In this document: positions 1 to 5,311 of the stretch, piece after piece
Layout: each line of letters begins with the position of its first letter
Position numbering within the stretch: position 1 is the first letter of the stretch
Assembly (NCBI GenBank): GCA_934661105.1
Contig: CAKUIV010000132.1
Location: 1 to 5,311 of the forward strand
From: an uncultured Ellagibacter sp.
GTDB taxonomy: Bacteria; Actinomycetota; Coriobacteriia; Coriobacteriales; Eggerthellaceae
Length of the DNA: 5,311 bases
Direction of reading: 5' to 3'
Program-made: the position numbers and the translations under genes
The notes under the pieces: generated by a model
What the model was told of the DNA's origin: nothing
Database searches by the model: none
What the model saw: only the letters and a program-made list of their open reading frames with translations

Positions 1-1
1 C

Positions 2-1333
2 GACGAGACCGACCTGTCCGGCCTGCGCATCGCCATCGACCTCAAGCGCGGCGTCGACCCCGAGCTGCTCATGGCGAAGCTGTTCCGCTCCACCACGCTG
101 CAGGACTCGTTTTCGTGCAACTTCAACGTGCTCGTCGACGGCTACCCGCGCGTCATGGGCGTGCGCCAGATCCTCGGCGAGTGGGTCGCGTGGCGCGTGG
201 ATTCGACGCGCCGGCGCATCAACTTCGATCTGGGGAAGAAGACCGACCGGCTGCACCTGCTGCACGGCCTTGAAGCCATCCTGCTCGACATCGACAAGGC
301 CATCGCCATCATCCGCAACACCAAGCTCGAGGCCGAGGTCGTGCCCAACCTCATGAAGGGCTTCGACATCGACCAGGTGCAGGCCGAGTTCGTGGCCGAG
401 CTGAAGCTGCGCAACATCAACGAGGAGTACATCTTAAACCGCACGAAGGATATCGCCAAGCTGGAAGCCGACATCGCCGAGCTCAAGGACACGCTTTCGA
501 GCGAGGGGAAGATCAAGCAGGTCATCAGCGACGAGCTCGCCGCCGTGAACAAGAAGTACGTCACGCCGAGAAAGACGGGCCTCGTGTCGCCGAGCGAGGT
601 CGTGGAAGTGAGCCTGGAGCCCGAGGTGGAGGAATACCCCGTCACCATGATGCTGTCGCGCGAGGGTTACCTGAAGAAGATGACCGACCGCGTGCTGCGC
701 AAGGCGACGACGCTCAAGTACAAGGACGGCGACGAGCCCTTCATCGAGTTCCCGTCGTCGAACACCCACGAGCTTTTGGTCTTCACCGACCGCCAGCAGG
801 TGTACAAGTGCAAGGTGGCCGCGTTCGAGGACACGAAGTCGGCGCAGCTCGGGTCGTATCTGCCTACCGACCTGGAAATGGACCCCGACGAGAACGTCAC
901 GTGGGTCATCGACCCCGAGGACTACCAGGCCGACGTGCTGTTCGTGTTCGAGAACGGCCGTGTGGCGCGCGTCGCCTTGTCGGGCTACGTCACGAAGACA
1001 AACCGCAAGCGCCTGAAAAACGCGATCTACGGCGGGTCCAGGCTTCTGTACGCCACCGTGTTGAAGGAGAACCGAGACCTGGCCTTGGTATCGAGCGATC
1101 AGCGGCTCGTGAACTTCAACACGCAGCTCCTGAAGACGAAGACGACAACGAGCACCCAAGGCGTGGTGGCCTTCACCGCAAAGGGAAACCGCATCGTGAC
1201 CATGGTGGGCACGGCCGAGGAGTTTCTGGGCGGCACCGCCGACGCGGAGAAGTTCCGCGCGCAAAGCCTGCCCTCCTCCGGCGCGCCCCTGAAGGAAACG
1301 GACATGAAGAGCCTGTTCGACCTCGAGGAATAA
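2..1333 (+). CDS. Type IIA DNA topoisomerase subunit A, ParC-like (topoisomerase IV / gyrase A family), 5'-truncated by window edge
   Basis: The reading frame is open from base 2 to the TAA at 1331-1333 (443 residues visible). The ATG at 71 is internal, because residues 1-23 upstream of it already match the family (DETDLSGLRIAIDLKRGVDP resembles the DESDxxGMRIVIExKRD segment of GyrA). Compared with E. coli GyrA, roughly 290-300 N-terminal residues, including the winged helix and the catalytic tyrosine, lie off the window. Visible parts in order: end of the core tower domain (about 1-70); coiled-coil arm and C-gate (about 70-190), with DRLHLLHGLEAILLDIDKAI at its start and QAEFVAELKLRNINEEYIL at the gate; then a beta-pinwheel-type C-terminal domain (about 213-420) with strand repeats such as ELLVFTDRQQVYKCKV and VLFVFENGRVARVAL. 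The C-terminal domain seems short (about 4-5 blades) and has no QRRGGKG GyrA box, which argues against a wrapping gyrase and for topoisomerase IV-like relaxation/decatenation. The enzyme works with an ATPase B subunit, whose gene is not in view. The family call is firm; ParC versus GyrA is an inference, so no gene symbol is given. Confidence 0.93.
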   Translation, partial: DETDLSGLRIAIDLKRGVDPELLMAKLFRSTTLQDSFSCNFNVLVDGYPRVMGVRQILGEWVAWRVDSTRRRINFDLGKKTDRLHLLHGLEAILLDIDKAIAIIRNTKLEAEVVPNLMKGFDIDQVQAEFVAELKLRNINEEYILNRTKDIAKLEADIAELKDTLSSEGKIKQVISDELAAVNKKYVTPRKTGLVSPSEVVEVSLEPEVEEYPVTMMLSREGYLKKMTDRVLRKATTLKYKDGDEPFIEFPSSNTHELLVFTDRQQVYKCKVAAFEDTKSAQLGSYLPTDLEMDPDENVTWVIDPEDYQADVLFVFENGRVARVALSGYVTKTNRKRLKNAIYGGSRLLYATVLKENRDLALVSSDQRLVNFNTQLLKTKTTTSTQGVVAFTAKGNRIVTMVGTAEEFLGGTADAEKFRAQSLPSSGAPLKETDMKSLFDLEE

Positions 1334-1334
1334 C

Positions 1335-1369
1335 GAAGGTCCAGAAGGCTTGGTGCCATCTGGACCTTC
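1335..1369. terminator. Hairpin between convergent genes, probable (bidirectional) terminator
   Basis: A perfect 11-bp inverted repeat, GAAGGTCCAGA (1335-1345) and TCTGGACCTTC (1359-1369), encloses 13 bases. These can add a further GGC/GCC 3-bp stem (1347-1349 with 1355-1357) across an A-A mismatch, leaving a 5-base loop. It begins two bases after the topoisomerase stop codon and lies 15 bases past the stop of the opposing ABC gene. No T-tract follows on the + strand. On the - strand the stem is followed by GTTATTCC, a weak T-rich stretch that lies in the end of the topoisomerase gene. The position and symmetry fit a shared terminator for two converging transcripts; termination itself is inferred. 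The rest of the 51-base gap shows nothing else. Confidence 0.72.
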
Positions 1370-1377
1370 CGGGCCAC

Positions 1378-1397
1378 CTGGGCATCAGAGAGCCCAG
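1378..1397 (-). other. Small inverted repeat flanking the stop codon of the ABC gene
   Basis: CTGGGC (1378-1383) and GCCCAG (1392-1397) form a 6-bp stem with an 8-base loop. The loop contains the TGA stop (1385-1387, - strand) of the second ABC half-transporter. It lies next to the larger hairpin at 1335-1369, so it could add to 3'-end structure of the transporter mRNA. A 6-bp stem in GC-rich DNA can easily arise by chance, so the call is weak. Confidence 0.3.
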
Positions 1398-3139
1398 TCG
1401 GCGCTTTCGCGCTGCAGTTCCAGCATGCGGCGGTATCTGCCGTCGGGCTTCTCGCGCAATTCAGCAGGGCTTCCCTGCTCGACCACGCGGCCGCCGTCGA
1501 GCACCACGATCTTGTCGGCGTTGTCGACCGTGCGCATGCGGTGCGCGATGACGAGCACGGTCTTTCCCGCAAGCAACTCGGAGAGCGCTGCCTGCACCTG
1601 CGTCTCGTTCTCCACGTCGAGCGAGGCCGTGGCCTCGTCGAGAAGCACGATCGGGGCGTTTTTCAGCAAGGCGCGCGCAATCGAGATACGCTGTCGCTCG
1701 CCGCCCGAAAGCCGGCCGCCGTTCTCGCCGATCATCGTAGCGTACCCTTCGGGCATGCGTTCCACGAACTCGTCGCACCGCGCCGCATGGGCTGCGGCCA
1801 GCACTTCCGCATCGGTTGCGTTCTTGTTGCCGAGGCGGATGTTTTCCAGCACGGTATCGTCGAAGAGCACCACGTCTTGGAACACCTCGGAGTAATCGCG
1901 AAGCAGCGTTTCGGGGTCGACGGTGGAGACGTCGACGCCGCCCACGTAAACCGCGCCCGAGTCCACGTCCCAGAAGCGCGAAGCGAGCTTGACCGCCGTG
2001 CTCTTGCCCGATCCGGATGCGCCCACAAGCGCTGTGACCTGTCCGCTTTCGGCAGTGAACGACACACCATCCAAAACGCTTTCCCCGTCGGCGTAGGAAA
2101 AGCCCACGTTGTCGAATACCACGTCATGGCTTTGTGGGTTAAACGTGGTACCGCCCGTTTGAACAGGCTCGTTCTCGATAGCGCGCATGCGATCGAGGCT
2201 CAAGCCCATGTCCATCAGCTCGGCGATGGCCTGTAAGATGACGTTGATGGGGTCGTAAACCCTCGTCACCGCCAGCAGGTACACGAAGAACACGAGGAAG
2301 TCGACCTGACCGGCCACAAGCAGCATCGTCCCCACCACGATGACGGACGCGATCCCCAGGCGCAAGAAACCTTGGGCGGAGCACACCGCCACGCCCATAG
2401 CCAGCTCGGCGCCGATCTTCTCTCGCTCGAAGCGGTCGATGCGGCAGTCGAGCTCGTCCTGGAACGCACCGACCTTGTTGAGCGAGCGTATCTCGCAATG
2501 GCATTCGAGATATTCCTGCAGCTTGTCGGCTAGAGCAAGGGATGCCGCGCTCTTCTTCGCGGTATGGGATTTCTGGATGCGCATGGTTAAAAGCAGCGCC
2601 GCAAGCGCCACGGGGATGGGCCAGAGCGCAGATGCCGCCAACCTCCAGTCGAAGGCGAACATCATGACGGCGAACACCAACGTCGAAACTCCCATGCCGA
2701 AGATCTGCGGCATGGTGTGCGAGAACAGACGCTCCTGGTCAGAGCAGTCTTTCATGATGACGCCCGTCAAGTCGGCCAAGTCACGTTTCCCAAAGAACGA
2801 GAGCGGCAGCATCCGCAGACGCTCCGCGATGGCGATGCGCTTGCGGGCGCTTTCCTGGTACACCACCGTGTAGGTCCTGCCGTATTCCCACATCTGCGTG
2901 ACGAATATCACGGCAAGCGCCGCCACGATGCCCACCGCGTAGGGCCCCAAGTCGGGCAAGCCGGCACCGGGGTCGGCCAGATATCCGATGAAATCGCTCG
3001 TGACGAAGTACAGCACCACGATGGGCAGCATCAGCATCAGGTTCGCCAACGCGCAAAACCCGGCGCCGCGCACGAAGTCCTTCATGCCCTGGTCGGTCAG
3101 GGCGAAAGCGTTTTGAAGTCTACGCCACACGGCTGCCAC
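1385..3139 (-). CDS. ABC transporter half-transporter, permease fused to ATPase, YbtQ/IrtB-like (second of a pair)
   Basis: This is a fused permease-ATPase subunit of about 584 residues. The N-terminal membrane domain has six likely helices, at about residues 25-46, 67-84, 143-163, 166-186, 250-276 and 279-297. The C-terminal ATPase carries every expected motif: A-loop Tyr349 (FSY), Walker A GASGSGKST (373-381), Q-loop Gln421, signature LSGGERQR (477-484), Walker B IVLLDE (497-502, catalytic Glu502), D-loop SLD (506-508) and switch His533 (IAHR). It should hydrolyse ATP in the cytoplasmic membrane, most probably as a heterodimer with the product of the gene just upstream, whose end it overlaps. 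I chose the GTG at 3139 because GGAGG sits 10 bases before it; GTG at 3130 (581 aa, starting VWRRLQNAFAL) is nearly as good. An ATG at 3214 (609 aa) would add 25 residues unlike the family, in a region coding for the other protein. Resemblance to the YbtPQ/IrtAB importers is from remembered family features; a multidrug or lipid exporter is the alternative. The substrate is unknown. Confidence 0.93.
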   Translation of the reverse strand: MAAVWRRLQNAFALTDQGMKDFVRGAGFCALANLMLMLPIVVLYFVTSDFIGYLADPGAGLPDLGPYAVGIVAALAVIFVTQMWEYGRTYTVVYQESARKRIAIAERLRMLPLSFFGKRDLADLTGVIMKDCSDQERLFSHTMPQIFGMGVSTLVFAVMMFAFDWRLAASALWPIPVALAALLLTMRIQKSHTAKKSAASLALADKLQEYLECHCEIRSLNKVGAFQDELDCRIDRFEREKIGAELAMGVAVCSAQGFLRLGIASVIVVGTMLLVAGQVDFLVFFVYLLAVTRVYDPINVILQAIAELMDMGLSLDRMRAIENEPVQTGGTTFNPQSHDVVFDNVGFSYADGESVLDGVSFTAESGQVTALVGASGSGKSTAVKLASRFWDVDSGAVYVGGVDVSTVDPETLLRDYSEVFQDVVLFDDTVLENIRLGNKNATDAEVLAAAHAARCDEFVERMPEGYATMIGENGGRLSGGERQRISIARALLKNAPIVLLDEATASLDVENETQVQAALSELLAGKTVLVIAHRMRTVDNADKIVVLDGGRVVEQGSPAELREKPDGRYRRMLELQRESADWAL

Positions 3140-4997
3140 TCCCCTCGATCCTCCACATCGCGCTCGTTCGGTAGTCGTGCCACATGCGCGCATACAGCCC
3201 GCCTTGCGCGACAAGCTCCTCGTGAGCGCCTTGCTCCACGACAGAACCCCGGTCGATGACGAAGATCCGGTCCACGTTCGCGACGGTCGACAGGCGATGC
3301 GCGATCATGAGCACCGTCTTGTCCTTGCAAAGCGTCGCGAGAGCGGCCTGGATCAGCGCCTCGTTTTCAGGGTCGGCGAAGGCCGTCGCCTCGTCGAGAA
3401 CCACGATCGGGGCGTCTTTCAGGATGGCTCGGGCAAGCGCGATGCGCTGGCGCTCGCCCCCGGAAAGATATATGCCCGCTTCCCCCACCACGGTGTTCGC
3501 GCCTTCGGGGAATTTGGCGACGATGTCGTCGCACTGAGCCGCATGAAGCGCTGCGAGCACCTCGGCATCGCTTGCTTGGGGACGGCCCGCGCGCACATTG
3601 TCGGCCAGGCTCCGTTTGAACAGCTGATCGTTTTGGAACACGAATGCGACCGCGTCCATCAGCTCCTCGCCGGGAATGCGCCGCACATCCGCCCCGCCCA
3701 CGAGCACAGCACCCGTATCCACGTCCCAGAAGCGCGGGATGAGCGACGCGAGCGTCGATTTGCCGCCGCCCGACGGGCCGACGAGCGCCACCGTCGCCCC
3801 AGCGGGAACGGAAAGCGACACGTCGCGCAGCACCGGCTCCTTCGACCCCGGGTACGAGAAGCTGACGTTTCTGAACTCGACGCTCGCCTCCTTCGGGTGG
3901 AGCGCGTTCGCGGCTTCCACCTCGGCAACAGGGGCGACCTCCATGATCGTGTTCATACGCCGCAGCGCGTCTTCCGCGATCATGACGGCCTCCGACGAGT
4001 ACATGACCTTCGACATCATCGTGGTCGTCATCGCCGAAAAGAACGAATAGAACAGGAAATCGACCAGGAAAACCGGGAAATCGGGAGCCGTGGCCGCAAG
4101 CACGATGCCGGCAGGCACGAGCACTGCGAAGGTCGAGTTGATCGCGACCAACTGCACGACCTGCGGCTTTCGGCAGTATTCCGTGTAGTTCGTCGCCATA
4201 TCGCGATAGTCGACGATCGCCTCGTGGAACGCCCTGAACGAAAGCACCGTCTGCTGGAACACCTTCACCACCGGAATGCCGCGAACGTATTCGGTTGCCG
4301 CTGCGCTCATGCGCATGAGCGCAGCCTGGTAAAGCTCCATGAAATGACGGCCGCCCTTCGCGTCCTCGCGGCCCATCATCCACCACATCGCAGCGAAGGA
4401 CACGGCGATGGGAGCGAGACACAGAAGCCCCATCCTCCAATCGAACAAAAACGCCACGACGAGGAATACGACCGGGGTGGCGAAAGAACCGACGAAATCC
4501 GGCAATTTATGGGCGATGAGGTCTTCGGTTTGGCCCGCGCACCCATCGATCACGCGGCGTAGCTCGCCCGACGAATGCGCGCTGAAGTACCCCATCGGGA
4601 TGCGTGCCACATGGCGCACCATCGCCTTGCGCATGTTCGCCGCAATGCGGAAGGCTGCCAGATGCGAGGCCATGAGCGCACCGAAGTACACGACGATGCC
4701 CAGCACGGCGAACACCACGGCGAGCACAGCCCAGAGAGCCGCCGACGACGCCTCGCCCCAGTTCGGGAACACCGAGATCAAGTCGCGCACCACGAACCAC
4801 ACGCACACGAGGGGCATCACGGTGAGCACGGCGTTTACGACCGAGAGCACGCACCCCGCATACGCCAGCGCGCGGCGCTTGCCGGCGAACCCCAAAAGCT
4901 CGACGATCGCGTTCTTCTTGGCAGGTGGCTTGCCCTCCGCAACGTTCCGCGCCGTCGGCTCCGAGGCGTCGACATCTTGTCGCATTGCGTTTTCCAT
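3120..4997 (-). CDS. ABC transporter half-transporter, permease fused to ATPase, YbtP/IrtA-like (first of a pair)
   Basis: A 625-residue fused permease-ATPase. A polar N-terminal tail of about 40 residues precedes six likely membrane helices (about 43-70, 86-108, 168-185, 188-207, 281-302, 305-325). The ATPase has A-loop Tyr382, Walker A GPSGGGKST (407-415), Q-loop Gln455, signature LSGGERQR (511-518), Walker B IVVLDE (531-536, catalytic Glu536) and switch His567. The D-loop region reads TAFADPENE instead of the usual SLD. That variant, together with EYVRGIPVVKVF (236-247) in the membrane domain, is what I recall of the YbtP/IrtA group of exporter-fold siderophore importers. The siderophore-interacting domain found at the N-terminus of mycobacterial IrtA is absent. 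It probably pairs with the half-transporter encoded next, which overlaps its last codons. The start is ATG 4997, 12 bases after the upstream stop with only a weak purine-rich site; ATG 4985 (621 aa) is possible. ABC half-transporter is certain; import rather than export is inference. Confidence 0.94.
   Translation of the reverse strand: MENAMRQDVDASEPTARNVAEGKPPAKKNAIVELLGFAGKRRALAYAGCVLSVVNAVLTVMPLVCVWFVVRDLISVFPNWGEASSAALWAVLAVVFAVLGIVVYFGALMASHLAAFRIAANMRKAMVRHVARIPMGYFSAHSSGELRRVIDGCAGQTEDLIAHKLPDFVGSFATPVVFLVVAFLFDWRMGLLCLAPIAVSFAAMWWMMGREDAKGGRHFMELYQAALMRMSAAATEYVRGIPVVKVFQQTVLSFRAFHEAIVDYRDMATNYTEYCRKPQVVQLVAINSTFAVLVPAGIVLAATAPDFPVFLVDFLFYSFFSAMTTTMMSKVMYSSEAVMIAEDALRRMNTIMEVAPVAEVEAANALHPKEASVEFRNVSFSYPGSKEPVLRDVSLSVPAGATVALVGPSGGGKSTLASLIPRFWDVDTGAVLVGGADVRRIPGEELMDAVAFVFQNDQLFKRSLADNVRAGRPQASDAEVLAALHAAQCDDIVAKFPEGANTVVGEAGIYLSGGERQRIALARAILKDAPIVVLDEATAFADPENEALIQAALATLCKDKTVLMIAHRLSTVANVDRIFVIDRGSVVEQGAHEELVAQGGLYARMWHDYRTSAMWRIEGSGSRVA
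3150..3154 (-). promoter_or_regulatory. Ribosome binding site GGAGG for the second ABC gene
   Basis: On the - strand, GGAGG lies 10 bases upstream of the GTG at 3139, inside the last codons of the preceding ABC gene. A second purine-rich run, GAGGGGA (3146-3140), sits 9 bases before the alternative GTG at 3130. These sites favour a GTG start over the ATG at 3214 and suggest translation coupled to the upstream gene, because ribosomes finishing that gene at 3120 pass directly over this start. Confidence 0.6.
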
Positions 4998-5009
4998 TTC
5001 CGACTCGCC

Positions 5010-5311
5010 CTACATGCCGAGCTTGGCGAAGTGCTTCGAAAACACCTTGGTCCCGATGAATCCGCCGACAAGGCCGCCGGCGATGGTGACGATGCCGGTG
5101 ACGACGCCCATCGGGCTTAAGATGGAGTTGACGAGCGTTTGGCCGTATTCGAGGGTCATGCCGGCCTGGACGCACATCTCGGCGTAGGCGTTGCCCATCA
5201 TGAGGATGAGCGAGATCTGCCCCAGCCAGAAGCAGAACGTGAACGCGGCGAAAGCGCAGATGAGCTTGGCCTTCGTGCGCTTTTGCGGATCGCCTGCGAT
5301 AAGCTCGGCCA
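5010..5311 (-). CDS. MptD/Trep_Strep-like ECF transporter S component, C-terminal part (5' end off window)
   Basis: The frame is open from the right edge (first whole codon at 5309) to the TAG at 5012-5010, giving 99 visible residues. The ATG at 5201 is probably internal, because the 36 residues before it include a hydrophobic helix that continues into it. Two likely membrane helices are seen, at about residues 14-38 and 61-86. The second is glycine-rich (IAGGLVGGFIGTKVF) and ends in the basic tail SKHFAKLGM. This GG-x-x-GG-x-x-G helix with a KKHFxKAG-type end is the C-terminal pattern I know from the Trep_Strep (MptD) family, proteins of about 190 residues that bind substrate in the membrane as S components of energy-coupling factor transporters. 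The gene lies 12 bases upstream of the first ABC half-transporter on the same strand, so they are very likely co-transcribed. Only half of the protein is visible, and other small membrane proteins can look similar. No substrate can be assigned. Confidence 0.68.
   Translation of the reverse strand, partial: AELIAGDPQKRTKAKLICAFAAFTFCFWLGQISLILMMGNAYAEMCVQAGMTLEYGQTLVNSILSPMGVVTGIVTIAGGLVGGFIGTKVFSKHFAKLGM

Noticed and set aside
434..1264. A 276-codon open frame on the - strand, opposite the topoisomerase gene
   Set aside because: It is the antisense shadow of a well-supported family protein, with a low-complexity Arg/His/Leu-rich product and no recognisable domain.
1350..1895. A 181-codon + strand open frame starting inside the convergent hairpin
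   Set aside because: It begins within the terminator-like stem, and nearly all of it is antisense to the ATPase domain of the second ABC gene; the Ser-rich product looks non-coding.
2141..2160. Inverted repeat AAACG...CGTTT around a GGTACC palindrome, possible operator
   Set aside because: Only five outer base pairs match. It lies inside the linker between the membrane and ATPase domains of the second ABC gene, with no gene start nearby.
3140..3214. N-terminal extension of the second ABC protein from ATG 3214
   Set aside because: The 25 extra residues do not look like the family start and lie wholly in the preceding coding region. GTG 3139 or 3130 with nearby purine-rich sites gives a normal length.
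3177..4562. A 461-codon open frame on the + strand, opposite the first ABC gene
   Set aside because: It is fully antisense to a gene with complete ABC motifs. Its translation is rich in Arg and His with no domain, membrane pattern or ribosome site, which is the usual third-position artefact in GC-rich DNA.
1385..4997. Reading the ABC pair simply as a multidrug exporter (MsbA/LmrA-like)
   Set aside because: This cannot be excluded, since the fold is the same. The EYVRGIPVVKVF and AFADPENE segments and the S-component-like neighbour favour an importer of the YbtPQ/IrtAB type, so exporter is kept only as the alternative.
4408..5187. A 259-codon + strand open frame across the junction of the S-like gene and the first ABC gene
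   Set aside because: It covers two genes supported on the other strand, and its product (Thr/Ala/Arg-rich) has no recognisable features or start signal.

Overview
The window is dense, uniformly GC-rich bacterial DNA with almost no spacer. It holds the 3' end of one gene on the + strand, a compact three-gene run on the - strand that enters from the right edge, and a 51-base convergent gap between them with a strong hairpin. The high GC and a clostridial-looking, GyrA-box-less topoisomerase A subunit beside an uptake-type transporter operon suggest a high-GC anaerobic gut actinobacterium, such as a Coriobacteriia/Eggerthellaceae relative. That placement is inference from protein style, not a database match.

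Left part (about 2-1333, + strand): the C-terminal 443 residues of a type IIA topoisomerase A subunit. It has the end of the core, the coiled-coil arm with the C-gate, and a short C-terminal domain without a GyrA box, so it looks more like topoisomerase IV (ParC-like) than gyrase. The catalytic tyrosine half lies left of the window. An 11-bp hairpin at 1335-1369 follows the stop and probably ends transcription from one or both sides.

Right part (5311 down to 1385, - strand): first the C-terminal 99 residues of a small membrane protein that resembles the MptD/Trep_Strep family of ECF-transporter substrate-binding (S) components. After 12 bases comes a 625-aa ABC half-transporter (permease fused to ATPase). 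A second half-transporter of about 584 aa overlaps its end by about 20 bases. The two half-transporters are different from each other, each has complete ATPase motifs, and they most probably form a heterodimer. Details of their sequence recall the YbtP/YbtQ and IrtA/IrtB group, which have an exporter fold but import siderophore-iron. With an S-component-like gene just upstream, the set reads best as an uptake system for a small molecule, possibly a metal chelate or cofactor, but the substrate cannot be read from the sequence. The operon promoter, any regulator, and any ECF T and A genes would lie beyond position 5311.

I see no tRNA, rRNA, CRISPR, insertion sequence or prophage signal, and no broken genes apart from the two cut by the window edges. 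The content is mostly ordinary; the most interesting point is the S-component plus YbtPQ/IrtAB-like pairing.
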